The position numbers were made by a program, and so were the translations under genes. Shown piece after piece: positions 42,419 through 51,091 of a stretch of DNA of 64,000 nucleotides (its first letter is position 1; every line of letters begins with the position of its first letter). Origin of the DNA: Streptomyces hygroscopicus (lineage in GTDB: Bacteria > Actinomycetota > Actinomycetes > Streptomycetales > Streptomycetaceae); contig CP018627.1 of NCBI GenBank assembly GCA_002021875.1, positions 806,001 through 870,000 of the forward strand. Reading direction: 5' to 3'. The notes beneath the pieces were generated by a model. It was given only the letters and a program-made list of their open reading frames with translations. It searched no databases and was not told the origin of the DNA.

Positions 42419-43405
42419 TCAGGCGGCGATGGGCCAGGAGGCGGGGTCGACGAAACTGGGACCGCGGACGCCCTTGTCCAGCCAGTCGGCGACGTCCGCC
42501 ATCACATAGCCGGCCAGCGCCAGATGCCCGTCCACGGTGTCCCCGGCGATATGTGGGGTGAGCAGCAGGTTGGGGCAGCTCAGCACGGACTCGCCGAGGT
42601 GTGGCGGCTCGGGGTCGAAGACGTCCAGCGCGGCGAACAGCCGCCCCGCCAGCACCTGTTCGAGCAGCGCGCCCTGGTCGACGGCCGGTCCCCGCGCGGA
42701 GTTGACGACCACGGCGTGGTCGGGGATCCGCTCGATGAGCCGGGCGCTCACCAGGCCGCGGGTCTCGGCGACATCGGGCACATGGACGGAGACGAACGGG
42801 CAGCCGAGCGCCTGCTCGAGCGTGGCGGTCCGTACCCCCAGCGCGGCGGCCCGCTCCTCGTCCAGATACGGGTCGTACACCACCACCTCGCAGCCGAACG
42901 GCCGGAGCAGGGTGATCAGGGCGCGGGCCGTGGAGCTCGCGCCGAGGATGCCCACCCGGTGGCCGGTGAGTTCACCGCCCCGGAAACCGCTCTGCTTCCA
43001 GCCGCCGGCCCGTATCGCGGTGTCGAACAGCGGCAGCCGGCGGGCCAGGGTGAGCATCGCCGCCAGGCAGTACTCCCCCACGGACCAGGCGATCCGCCCG
43101 GCGGCCGAGAAGACCGTGACGCCCTGGTCGAGCACCTCGCGGTCGATGAGCTTCTTCACCGTCCCGGCGGCGTGGGCCACCACCTGCGGGCCACCGCCGC
43201 CTGACCAGATCGCCCGGTCCAGACGGGGCGTGCCCCAACTGGTCAGCAGTACGTCACTGCCGGCGGCGAGCCGGGCCACTCCGTCCTCGGTCAGCGGCTC
43301 ATCGGCCCAGGTCACTTCGTAACGTTTCCCGATCAGCTGCCGGGCCTCGGCGCTGATCACATCGGCGGCACGCTGGGGGGTCATGGCGACGGCGAGTCTG
43401 GACAA
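42419..43405 (-). CDS. D-2-hydroxyacid dehydrogenase (NAD-dependent)
   Basis: A 328-residue dehydrogenase of the D-isomer 2-hydroxyacid family. The split catalytic domain flanks a Rossmann domain (GHRVGILGASSTARALITLLRPFG). Catalytic residues are the Arg in VVVNSARGPAVDQ, the Glu in FDPEPP and the His in LLTPHIAG. The nucleotide motif GxSxxA differs slightly from GxGxxG. The start is TTG at 43405, decided by a GAGGAG ribosome site six bases upstream; an ATG seven codons later lacks one. It is the first operon gene, divergent from the LysR gene, and probably interconverts a 2-keto and 2-hydroxy acid derived from the imported sugar. Confidence 0.9.
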   Translation of the reverse strand: MSRLAVAMTPQRAADVISAEARQLIGKRYEVTWADEPLTEDGVARLAAGSDVLLTSWGTPRLDRAIWSGGGGPQVVAHAAGTVKKLIDREVLDQGVTVFSAAGRIAWSVGEYCLAAMLTLARRLPLFDTAIRAGGWKQSGFRGGELTGHRVGILGASSTARALITLLRPFGCEVVVYDPYLDEERAAALGVRTATLEQALGCPFVSVHVPDVAETRGLVSARLIERIPDHAVVVNSARGPAVDQGALLEQVLAGRLFAALDVFDPEPPHLGESVLSCPNLLLTPHIAGDTVDGHLALAGYVMADVADWLDKGVRGPSFVDPASWPIAA

Positions 43406-43505
43406 CCTGGCTCCTCGGACGGGATCGGCGCGGATCTGCCCTGGCGGTCGTCATGACCGTAGAGGCGGGCCGCCATGCCCGTCCAAGCCCACTTTCGCAT
43501 CGCCC

Positions 43506-43522
43506 CATACTCTGAGGGTATG
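43506..43522. promoter_or_regulatory. LysR box CATAC-N7-GTATG over the regulator start
   Basis: A perfect 5-7-5 dyad that includes the classic ATAC-N7-GTAT LysR pattern and T-N11-A spacing (T 43508, A 43520). It overlaps the ribosome site and ATG of the lysR gene and faces the divergent operon, as expected of an autoregulatory site. Confidence 0.6.
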
Positions 43523-44470
43523 AACCTCTCCCTGCAGCAGCTCCGCGGCTTCGTGGCGGTGGCGGAGGAGCAGCACTTCGGCCGGGCCGCCGCGCGCCTG
43601 AACATGACCCAGCCCCCGCTGACCCGTCAGATCCAGGCTCTGGAACGCGCTCTGGACGTCGTCCTGTTCGAGCGCACCGGGCGGGGTGCCCGGATCACCG
43701 CCGCGGGCCAGGTCTTCCTCGACCACTGCCACCGGGTCCTGGCCCTGCTGGACGCCGCGCCGACCGCCACCCGTCGCGCCGCCGACGGCCGCACCGGCAC
43801 CCTGCGGCTCGCCTTCACCGCGATCGGCGCGTACGCCATCCTGGCCGATGTCCTGGATCTGGTGAACCGCCACCTCCCCGACGTCACCGTCGAGCTGACC
43901 GAACTGGTCAGCCCCGACCAGTTCGCCGCCCTCTCGGAGCTGCGCATCGACCTGGGTCTGGTGCGGCCGCCCATCCCCGAGGGGTACGCGTCGCTCCTGG
44001 TCCACTCCGAGGACCTGGTCCTCGCGGTCCCGGCCGGCCACCCGCTGGCCCATGCCGGCGACGACGCCCCCGTCGCCCTGACGGACGTGGCCGATGACTA
44101 CATCGGGTACAGCCCCGAGGGTTCCCGCTATCTGCACGACATCTGCGCCGCCATGATCGGCGTGGACCGCTACGCCGTCAGCCAGTTGACCTCCCAGGTA
44201 CCCACCATGCTCGCCCTGGTCCGCGCGGGCCTCGGCTGCGCCCTGATACCCCGCTCGATCATGACCATGGGCGTCCACGGCGTCCGCTACCGCGAACTGG
44301 CCCCCGCCGACGCCCACTCCGTCACCCTCCACGCCTGCTGGAGCCCCGACAGCCCCAACCCGGCCCTCCAGCGGCTGGTGGACGTCCTCACCCGGGAGCG
44401 CCTGGGGAGCGGCGCCGTGACGCATGAGGCCGGAGGTGGCTGTGAGATAGGCCATACACGGCCGAAGTAA
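43520..44470 (+). CDS. LysR-family regulator of the sugar-acid operon
   Basis: A 316-residue LysR regulator: helix-turn-helix LQQLRGFVAVAEEQHFGRAAARLNMTQPPLTRQIQALE and a two-lobed effector domain (LRLAFTAIGAYAILADVL, LVLAVPAGHPLAHA). GAGGG immediately precedes the ATG at 43520 and is itself inside an ATAC-N7-GTAT LysR box, so the protein probably limits its own synthesis. It diverges from the six-gene transport/catabolic operon and is its likely regulator. It belongs to the same subgroup as the LysR at 52422, whose helix-turn-helix is nearly the same. Confidence 0.92.
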   Translation: MNLSLQQLRGFVAVAEEQHFGRAAARLNMTQPPLTRQIQALERALDVVLFERTGRGARITAAGQVFLDHCHRVLALLDAAPTATRRAADGRTGTLRLAFTAIGAYAILADVLDLVNRHLPDVTVELTELVSPDQFAALSELRIDLGLVRPPIPEGYASLLVHSEDLVLAVPAGHPLAHAGDDAPVALTDVADDYIGYSPEGSRYLHDICAAMIGVDRYAVSQLTSQVPTMLALVRAGLGCALIPRSIMTMGVHGVRYRELAPADAHSVTLHACWSPDSPNPALQRLVDVLTRERLGSGAVTHEAGGGCEIGHTRPK

Positions 44471-44596
44471 CAGCTCAAAGAGGCGTAAACAACCGCTGCG
44501 CCATTGAGCACAGACCCGCCGCGGTCCGTATTCGCCGGTGCAAGCACGGGCAGACACTGCTCTGCACAACGACCGGCGTCCCCGCCAGGAGGCTCT

Positions 44597-45415
44597 ATGC
44601 GATCCCGGTACTTCGTGACAGGTACCTCCCTCCTCATAGGTTCCGTGGTGGTCACCCTCGGCGTGATCATGTCGCCCGCCCTGACGGGTGTGCAGCAGGA
44701 GAACCAGACGAACCTGGCGAAGACGAACTCGACGCAGTACGGACCGCTCACCGGGGCCGACAAGGAGTTCGTGGTCAAGGTCCGGCTCGCCGGGCTATGG
44801 GAGTACCCCGTCGGTGAGCTGGCCCTCAAGAAGGGCACCACGGCGCCGGTGAAGACAGCCGGTGAACATCTGATCGTGGGGCATGCGCAATTGGACGACG
44901 CGGCACGGGACATCGCGCCCAAACTCGGCATCACCCTGCCCAACAAGCCCACACCGCAGCAGCAGGGATTCCTGGACACGCTCACGGCCGCCACGGGCAA
45001 GAACTTCGACAGCGAGATGGCCCAGATCCTGCGCATCACCCACGGCCAGATCTTCAGCTCCATCGCCAAGATCCGGGCGACCAGCAAGAACACCCTGGTG
45101 CGTCAGCTCGCCACGCAGGCCAACAACACGGTGTTGGACCACATCACGCAGATGGAGAACACCGGGATGGTCGACTACGAGCGGCTTCCCGCGCAGATCA
45201 CCGAGACTCCGACCCAGGGCCCGGACTTCACCAAGCCGGTGATGCCCAAGCCCGGGGAGCCGATGGTGGTCCTGAAGAAGCCGGCCTCGCTCGAGGGCAA
45301 GGGCGAACCGCCCACACCCTCCCCGCCCGCTCCGGTCGACGACGCCCCGAGCTCCTCGGCCTCCCCCTCCACTCCGGGCGCCACCGCCTCCCCCTCCGCA
45401 CCCGCCGTTCGGTAA
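44597..45415 (+). CDS. exported DUF4142 protein
   Basis: A 272-residue exported protein. An N-terminal hydrophobic segment (YFVTGTSLLIGSVVVTLGVIM) acts as signal or anchor. DUF4142 follows (GPLTGADKEFVVKVRLAGLWEYPVGELALKKG, AGEHLIVGHAQLDDAARDIAPKLGI), a mostly helical ferritin-like fold of unknown role. The C-terminal 60 residues are Pro/Ser/Thr-rich and probably extend into the cell wall. CAGGAGG six bases before the ATG at 44597 fixes the start. It is followed by a 500-base non-coding region, so it does not share an operon with the roadblock genes. Confidence 0.83.
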   Translation: MRSRYFVTGTSLLIGSVVVTLGVIMSPALTGVQQENQTNLAKTNSTQYGPLTGADKEFVVKVRLAGLWEYPVGELALKKGTTAPVKTAGEHLIVGHAQLDDAARDIAPKLGITLPNKPTPQQQGFLDTLTAATGKNFDSEMAQILRITHGQIFSSIAKIRATSKNTLVRQLATQANNTVLDHITQMENTGMVDYERLPAQITETPTQGPDFTKPVMPKPGEPMVVLKKPASLEGKGEPPTPSPPAPVDDAPSSSASPSTPGATASPSAPAVR

Positions 45416-45917
45416 CGCACCGTCAGGACAGCGCAGACAAGCCGGGTGAAACGCGGGCGGTTTCCGCCACATCGGTACCGTCAAATCTCGCCACTCTGTG
45501 CGGCACAGGGGTGTGAAACGACCCCGGAAAAGCCTTGTGGGCACCCCTGTCGGGCACCGCGCCGCGTTCCGGCTCCCTGCGAATGCGTACTCGACCATCG
45601 CACGACCGTCTACTGACCCATCCACCACGCCTGCAATAGGACGGTGGAATATGCGCCCGCCCGTCTGTGGCCCGGTGGGCCCCTAAGCGGCTATGAATCC
45701 GTTCAGAGGGCCGGTGACCGGGCCCGGCGTGGCGCCCGGCAGGGCTGCCGAGGCATACGGGGCCCATGGGGCGGCGGACTCTACTACACGTCCCCCACTA
45801 TTTCCGAGCATTACCGGATTTAACCCCCAACTACTGAACCCTGCGTAACCTCTCCGTCACTGGCGAAGCGCCCCCGGTGGGCGCCCGCCACGGGCGACGC
45901 AGGGAAGGGGAGGCCGC
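45416..45917. other. gene-free region between DUF4142 and roadblock genes
   Basis: About 500 bases with no convincing gene; the longest frame (45498-45686) has no family resemblance or good ribosome site. A small dyad GGCGG-TTT-CCGCC lies at 45456-45468. The relatively AT-rich stretch at about 45790-45850 probably holds the promoter of the roadblock cassette. Confidence 0.5.
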
Positions 45918-46352
45918 ATGCCCGGAATCGACGAGTGCTTGCTGGAAGCGATGACCGTGAACGGCGCGCGCGGAGCCGCCGTGATCGAGTGGACCAGCGG
46001 ACTCGCGCTCGGCATGGTCGGCGAGGTGCGGGACGAGGACCCCGAGGCCACGGCGGCGGAGACGGCCGAGCTGGCCCGGATGGCCGCCGAGCAGCGGGCG
46101 TTCGCCGCACTGGGCTCCGGAGGCGTGAAGGGCGGCTCGGAGAGCGGCGCCGACGCGGACGATACGGACGGGGAACCCGCCGTCGAGGACGTCATCGTCA
46201 CCACCCGCACCTGCTACCACCTGCTGCGCTTCGTCGACACGGCCTTCGACAGCGGCGTCTTCTTCTATCTCTGGCTCGACCGCCGGGAGGGGAATCTGGC
46301 GCTCGCCCGGATGCGGCTGCGCGATATGTGCGGGCGTCTGGCGCTGATATGA
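45918..46352 (+). CDS. roadblock/LC7-domain protein 1
   Basis: A 144-residue roadblock/LC7-like protein. The fold is split by an acidic, Ala/Gly/Asp-rich insert of about 45 residues: ALEWTSGLAL-type beginning (AAVIEWTSGLALGMVGE), insert, then VEDVIVTTRTCYHLLRFVD and FFYLWLDRREGNLALARMRL. These proteins serve as small GTPase regulators (as in MglB) or scaffolds. GGGGAGG precedes the ATG. It is coupled to the next gene by ATGA. It closely parallels the protein at 47740, apart from the insert, and is probably its duplicate. Confidence 0.8.
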   Translation: MPGIDECLLEAMTVNGARGAAVIEWTSGLALGMVGEVRDEDPEATAAETAELARMAAEQRAFAALGSGGVKGGSESGADADDTDGEPAVEDVIVTTRTCYHLLRFVDTAFDSGVFFYLWLDRREGNLALARMRLRDMCGRLALI

Positions 46353-47185
46353 GCATGCCTCGCAGGGCCGGTGGGCGAGCCGGCCACGCGCCCAGCCTCA
46401 CCGGGCTCGCCGCCGAGCGGGCCAGCGGCGCCCTGCTGTGCGACGCGGGCACCGTCTATCTCCGGGACGGCCAGGTGGTGCACGCCGAAAGCCCCGTGGC
46501 CCCCGGGATCGAGGTGCTGCTCACCACCGGTGGGCGGCTGACCGCCGACAACTGGCGGGAGGCGGTGGGCCGGACAGGCCCGGCCGGCGGGGTCGGGCGG
46601 TTCCTCGTCGACAGCGGCCGGCTGTCGGACGCGGAGCTGGAGATCTGCCATCTGGGTGCGCTGTTCGACGCGGCGTACTTCGCACTCGGGCACGGCAGCG
46701 GCCCCCGCGGCTTCCACCGGGGCGCGGCCCACTGGCTCGGACCGGTGCGCGCGGTGGGCGCGGTCGCCGTCGAGCGCGAGACCCGGCGCCGCGGCAAACT
46801 GCTGGACTCCCTGTGGCCGTATCCGCAGGTGGACACCGAGCCGGTGGTGCTCCGCCGCCCCGATGGCCGCGCCCCGGCGGTGACCGCCCGTCAGCGCGCG
46901 GTGCTGGCGCTGGCCGACGGGGTGCGCACCCCCGCCCGTATCGCGCGGCAACTGGGCCGTCCCGCCTTCCACACGCTGATCGACATTCGGCGGCTGGCGG
47001 CGGCGGGCCATGTCGCCACACCACGGCCCGCCCGTCCGGGACATCCGGGCGGCCCCGATCTGCCCGCCCGGTCCGGCGCCTCCGCGCCGCCCGCCCCGGA
47101 CCGCGGTCCCGCCGCGGCCGTCTTCACCGATCCCGACATCGACCTGCTGCGCCGGCTCCGCGACGCCTTGGAGGCAACGCTGTGA
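46349..47185 (+). CDS. PATAN/DUF4388-like protein with C-terminal winged helix
   Basis: A 278-residue protein. The N-terminal part (LTGLAAERASGALLCDAGTVYLRDGQVVHAESP) resembles the PATAN/DUF4388 fold seen in prokaryotic signalling proteins linked to roadblock GTPase systems. The C-terminal part (TARQRAVLALADGVRTPARIARQLGRPAFHTLIDIRRLAAAGHV) reads as a winged helix that could bind DNA, followed by a Pro-rich linker and short helix. The ATG overlaps the roadblock stop. It probably connects the roadblock proteins to gene expression, but this is inference; no function is established for this arrangement. Confidence 0.62.
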   Translation: MSMPRRAGGRAGHAPSLTGLAAERASGALLCDAGTVYLRDGQVVHAESPVAPGIEVLLTTGGRLTADNWREAVGRTGPAGGVGRFLVDSGRLSDAELEICHLGALFDAAYFALGHGSGPRGFHRGAAHWLGPVRAVGAVAVERETRRRGKLLDSLWPYPQVDTEPVVLRRPDGRAPAVTARQRAVLALADGVRTPARIARQLGRPAFHTLIDIRRLAAAGHVATPRPARPGHPGGPDLPARSGASAPPAPDRGPAAAVFTDPDIDLLRRLRDALEATL

Positions 47186-47222
47186 TTCCCCCGACCGACC
47201 CGCCCGCCCCGTGCGCGGCGTC

Positions 47223-47654
47223 ATGAGACTCGGCCTGCGGCAGCGCACGGAGCGGAAGTGGCTGCTGGCAGCCGAGCCCGACGTACTGGAGGAGCTGCGC
47301 CGGCTGCGGGCCCGGGTGACCCATGTGACCGGCGCCCTGGCCGCCACCAGCGACGGCGTGGTGCTGGCGCATGACACGGCCGTCGAGGCCGAGGGCGTGG
47401 CGGCGCTGACCGCCGCGGCCCTCGGGGTGGCGCAGTCGCTGGCGGACGCCACCGGGCGGGGCGCCTTCCGCGAACTGCTGGTCCGCGGCGAGAACGGCTA
47501 TGTGGCCACCTATGCCGCGGGTTCCACGGCCGTGCTGACCGTTCTGGCCGGTGACCGCACCAATGTCGGCCGCCTCCATATGGAGGCCCGCCGCTCGGGC
47601 GCCCGGCTCGCCGACCTGGTGGGCGTCGCCCTCAGCAGGGCCGAGCAGCCCTGA
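47223..47654 (+). CDS. roadblock/LC7-domain protein 2
   Basis: A 143-residue roadblock/LC7 protein of the MglB type: [32 protein letters not shown], then [23 protein letters not shown] and [19 protein letters not shown]. It is more like the DUF-type roadblock proteins of Streptomyces conservons than are its neighbours. The start is ATG at 47223 or an in-frame GTG at 47211; neither has a strong ribosome site, which suggests coupling to the preceding gene, 37 bases away. Expected to dimerise. Confidence 0.78.
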   Translation: MRLGLRQRTERKWLLAAEPDVLEELRRLRARVTHVTGALAATSDGVVLAHDTAVEAEGVAALTAAALGVAQSLADATGRGAFRELLVRGENGYVATYAAGSTAVLTVLAGDRTNVGRLHMEARRSGARLADLVGVALSRAEQP

Positions 47655-47739
47655 CCACCACGACCTTTTCCGCCCGGCGCGTACACCCGCGCCGGCACCC
47701 GACCGGACATCACTGACATCGAAAGGAACAGCCACGATC

Positions 47740-48114
47740 ATGGCGAACACCCAGACCGCGCTCAAAGAGGCGATGACGTCCATCGAGGGCGCCCTCGGCG
47801 CCGCGCTGGTCGACTACTCCAGCGGGATGGCCCTCGGCACCGTGGGCGGCGGAAAAGAACTCGACCTGACGGTGGCCGCCGCGGGCAACACCGATGTGGT
47901 GCGCGCCAAGGTGCGGACCATGGAACAGCTCGGTCTGCAGGACTCCATCGAGGACATCCTCATCACCCTCGGCAGCCAGTACCACCTGATCCGGCTGCTG
48001 AAGAGCCGGGACAGCCAGGGCCTCTTCCTCTATCTGGCGCTGGACAAGAACCGGGCCAACCTGGCGATGGCACGGCACCAGCTCCGCAGGATCGAGGCCG
48101 AGCTGGAGGTCTGA
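47740..48114 (+). CDS. roadblock/LC7-domain protein 3
   Basis: A 124-residue roadblock/LC7 protein, short and complete: [79 protein letters not shown]. Its aligned blocks match those of the protein at 45918 (ALGxVG, EDxxxT, YHLxRxx, LFLYLxLDxxxxNLAxAR). A GAAAGGAAC ribosome site lies about ten bases before the ATG, so it can be translated independently. It ends the cassette at a hairpin. Role unknown; likely a scaffold or GTPase regulator with a partner encoded elsewhere. Confidence 0.8.
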   Translation: MANTQTALKEAMTSIEGALGAALVDYSSGMALGTVGGGKELDLTVAAAGNTDVVRAKVRTMEQLGLQDSIEDILITLGSQYHLIRLLKSRDSQGLFLYLALDKNRANLAMARHQLRRIEAELEV

Positions 48115-48148
48115 GGTCCGGGCCGTACCGCCCCCGATACGGGCACGG

Positions 48149-48171
48149 GGGGCCGCTCGATGAGCGGCCCC
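48149..48171. terminator. bidirectional terminator-like hairpin
   Basis: GGGGCCGCTC and GAGCGGCCCC form a perfect 10-bp stem with a three-base loop, between the convergent roadblock cassette and glucarate dehydratase. Confidence 0.75.
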
Positions 48172-48213
48172 ACCGTCCGACCGGGCCGGTCGGCATGCGC
48201 GGGGTCACCGCAC

Positions 48214-49542
48214 TCAACGCACCAGGCAGGGACGCTTGTTGTCGAAGGTCCAGCCCGGAACGAGATAGCGCATGCCGACCGCGTCGTCCCGCGCCCCCAG
48301 CGCCTTCTCCTGGTAGAGGGCGTGGGCGGCGAGGAGCCGGTCGCGGTCGAGCCGGATGCCGAGCCCGGGGGCGTCCGGGATGGCGATCTCACCGCCGGTG
48401 ATCCGCGGCGGCTCGACGGTGAGCCGCTCCAGTCCCTCCTGCCAGATCCAGTGGGTGTCCAGGGCGTTGTACTCGCCCGGGGCGGCGGCTCCGCAGTGAG
48501 CCACCATCGCCAGGGAGATGTCGAAGTGGTTGTTGGAGTGGCATCCCCAGGTCAGGCCCATCTCATGGCAGAGCTGGGCCACCCGCACCGACCCCTGCAT
48601 GGTCCAGAAGTGGGGGTCGGCCAGCGGAATGGAGACGGACTGCAGCGCCAGTGCGTGAGTCATCTGCCGCCAGTCCGTGGCGATCATGTTGGTGGCCGTG
48701 GGCAGTCCGGTGGCGCGCCGGAACTCGGCCAGGATCTCCCGGCCCGAGTAGCCGTCCTCGGCCCCGCAGGGGTCCTCGGCGTAGGCGAGCGTGCCGAGCA
48801 GCGGCCGGCACAGCTCGATCGCCTCGCGCAGCGACCAGGCGCCGTTGGGGTCGAGGGTGATGCGGGCGTCGGGGAACCGCTCCTTGAGCGCCCGTACCGC
48901 CTTGACCTCCTCGTTTCCCTCCAGGACGCCACCCTTGAGCTTGAAGTCCTTGAAGCCGTAGAGGTCGTAGGTGGCCTCGGCCTGGCGGACGATCGCCTCG
49001 GGGGTCAGCGCCTCCTCGTGGCGGATGCGGTACCACTCCGCTTCGGCGCCGGGTTCGCGGACGTACTCCAGGTCGGTCCGGTCGGGGTCGCCGACGTAGA
49101 ACAGATAGCCCAGGACCCGTACCGCGTCGCGCTGCTGACCGTCGCCCAGGAGCGCCGCCACGGGCACCTCCAGATGCTGGCCCAACAGGTCCAGCAGGGC
49201 CGACTCGACGGCGGTGACGGCGTGCACGGTGGTGCGCAGATCGAAGGTCTGGGTGCCCCGGCCCCCGGCGTCGCGGTCGCGGAACCGCCGCCCGATCTCG
49301 CCCAGCACCCGCTTGTAGTCGCCCACCCGCGCCCCGACGACGAGGGATTCGGCGTCGCGCAGCGTCTGGGTGATCTTCTCACCGCCGGGGACCTCCCCCA
49401 GTCCGGTACGGCCCTCGGAGTCCTCGAGGACGACCACGTTGCGGGTGAAGTAGGGGCCGTGGGCACCGGAGAGGTTCAGCTCCATGCTGTCCCGGCCGGC
49501 GACCGGATAGACGGCGAACGAGGTGACGGTCGGCTGGCTCAT
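48214..49542 (-). CDS. gudD: glucarate dehydratase
   Basis: A 442-residue enolase-superfamily enzyme of the GlucD group, which dehydrates D-glucarate to 5-dehydro-4-deoxy-D-glucarate. The KxK base is in [11 protein letters not shown], metal ligands in [20 protein letters not shown] and ATNMIATDW, and the His-Asp dyad in [15 protein letters not shown]. These strings are very close to known glucarate dehydratases, and the length matches. AAGGAC precedes the ATG at 49542. It is the last gene of the aldarate operon (after the aldarate dehydratase and GntP permease). The aldolase and semialdehyde dehydrogenase needed downstream are not in this window. Confidence 0.92.
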   Translation of the reverse strand: MSQPTVTSFAVYPVAGRDSMELNLSGAHGPYFTRNVVVLEDSEGRTGLGEVPGGEKITQTLRDAESLVVGARVGDYKRVLGEIGRRFRDRDAGGRGTQTFDLRTTVHAVTAVESALLDLLGQHLEVPVAALLGDGQQRDAVRVLGYLFYVGDPDRTDLEYVREPGAEAEWYRIRHEEALTPEAIVRQAEATYDLYGFKDFKLKGGVLEGNEEVKAVRALKERFPDARITLDPNGAWSLREAIELCRPLLGTLAYAEDPCGAEDGYSGREILAEFRRATGLPTATNMIATDWRQMTHALALQSVSIPLADPHFWTMQGSVRVAQLCHEMGLTWGCHSNNHFDISLAMVAHCGAAAPGEYNALDTHWIWQEGLERLTVEPPRITGGEIAIPDAPGLGIRLDRDRLLAAHALYQEKALGARDDAVGMRYLVPGWTFDNKRPCLVR

Positions 49543-49587
49543 CGAGGCGTCCTTGGGTCGGTGTCGGAGGGGTCGCACAGGGAGGGT

Positions 49588-50910
49588 TCAGATGATGGCC
49601 TCGATGGCCAGCACGCCGCCGAGGCCGAGGACCGCGAGCACGGTGGTGTAGGTGGTGCGCGCCTTGATGGCGTCGATGACGGAGAGGTTGAAGTACTCCT
49701 TGAACATCCAGAAGCCGGGGTCGTTCACATGGCTGAAGGCGATCGATCCGCAGGAGACGGCGAGGACCATCAGCTCGGGGTGGACTCCGCTGTTCTCCAG
49801 GAGCGGCTGCACCACACCGGCGGCGGTGACCACGGCGACCGTAGCCGATCCGAGCGCCACCCGCAGGACGACGGCGATGAGCCAGGCGAGGATGATCGGC
49901 GAGATGGACCAGTCGTCCGTGAGGTCCTTGATGTAGTCGGAGATCCCGCCCTCGACCAGGACCTCCTTGAAGGCGCCGCCGGCCCCGATGACCAGCAGGA
50001 TCATCGCCATCGCCTGGGCCGCCGAGTTGCAGGAGGCGCTGACCTCGGCCAGGCTCCGGCCAATCCGGGGGCCGAACGCCCACACCGCCAGCAGCAGGGT
50101 CAGCAGCAGGGCGATCGGGGCGGAGCCGATGAAGGTGATGACGTGCAGGGCGGGGCTGTCGCCGGACACGGCCATGTCGGTCACCGCGGCACCGGCGATC
50201 AGCACCACCGGGACCAGGGCCACCGACAGCGACCAGCCGAGGCCCGGCATCTCCTCCTCGGTGAAGGTGCGCTCGCTGACCAGGCCCTTGGGGATCTCGG
50301 GGTCCATCCGCCGGACGAACGGGAGCCGCGGCCACACCAGGGCGATCAGCGCACCGGCCGGAACGGCGATGAACAGCCCGTAGAACAGGGTCAGGCCGAC
50401 GGAGGCGTGGAAGCTCGAGGCCACCGCGGTGGGCCCGGGGTGCGGCGGCAGAAAGCTGTGCATGGTCGACAGGGCGATCGACATCGGAAGCCCGACCCAC
50501 AGCAGGTTCTTCCGGGTGACCCGGACGATGGTGAACGCCACCGGCACGATGATGACGAAGGCGACCTCGTAGAACATGGTCACGCCGATGAGCATGGCGG
50601 TGACCACCATCGCCACCTGGACCCAGCGCAGTCCGAAGGTGTCGATGAGGGTGTTGGCTATCCGCTGGGCCGCGCCGCAGTCGCCCATGACCCGGCCGAC
50701 CATGGCGCCGAGACCGACGACGAGCATGGTGTCGCCGATCTGACCCCCGACGCCCTCTCCGAGGACATCGGGGATCTTCTCCACCTCGACCCCCTGCACC
50801 AGCGCGACGCCGACGGCCACGAGGAGCAGGGCGATGAAGCCGTTGAGCTTCAGCTTGGTCATGAGGAACAGCAGGATCACCACGCTGATTCCGACGACGA
50901 CGAGAGGCAT
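49588..50910 (-). CDS. GntP-family gluconate/aldarate:H+ symporter
   Basis: A 440-residue membrane permease of the gluconate transporter family with 12 to 14 hydrophobic segments. Family landmarks include TMLVVGLGAMVGRVMGDCGAAQRIA, STMHSFLPPHPGPTAVA and SCGSIAFSHVNDPGFWMFKEYF. The ATG at 50910 is preferred over upstream starts because helix 1 begins immediately (PLVVVGISVVILLFLM). It lies between two aldarate dehydratase genes, so it probably imports glucarate or galactarate rather than gluconate; this is inferred from context. Confidence 0.9.
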   Translation of the reverse strand: MPLVVVGISVVILLFLMTKLKLNGFIALLLVAVGVALVQGVEVEKIPDVLGEGVGGQIGDTMLVVGLGAMVGRVMGDCGAAQRIANTLIDTFGLRWVQVAMVVTAMLIGVTMFYEVAFVIIVPVAFTIVRVTRKNLLWVGLPMSIALSTMHSFLPPHPGPTAVASSFHASVGLTLFYGLFIAVPAGALIALVWPRLPFVRRMDPEIPKGLVSERTFTEEEMPGLGWSLSVALVPVVLIAGAAVTDMAVSGDSPALHVITFIGSAPIALLLTLLLAVWAFGPRIGRSLAEVSASCNSAAQAMAMILLVIGAGGAFKEVLVEGGISDYIKDLTDDWSISPIILAWLIAVVLRVALGSATVAVVTAAGVVQPLLENSGVHPELMVLAVSCGSIAFSHVNDPGFWMFKEYFNLSVIDAIKARTTYTTVLAVLGLGGVLAIEAII

Positions 50911-51091
50911 GTCTTCAGTTCCCCTTTGAACTGCGGCCGGTGAGCTGGAGGCTCGAGCGGATCGCCACACGGGCCAAGGAGTCCACGTACATGCACTCCG
51001 TCTATATATGAAGATGGAGGCTAGAGCGGTGAACACCGCTGGTCAATGGGTGTGCCCGTGGATTCGCTATCGGCGCCGGCGCGAAACGGAC

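Noticed and set aside
45498..45686. 62-codon frame in the DUF4142-roadblock gap
   Set aside because: No ribosome site and no family resemblance; composition fits non-coding DNA.
45918..48114. Standard conservon (cvn) operon
   Set aside because: No sensor kinase, DUF742 or GTPase gene is present, and the PATAN-like gene is not part of conservons.
48160..50943. 927-codon plus-strand open frame opposite the aldarate genes
   Set aside because: Antisense to glucarate dehydratase and GntP; composition is Gly/His/Gln/Arg-rich and no family is recognisable.
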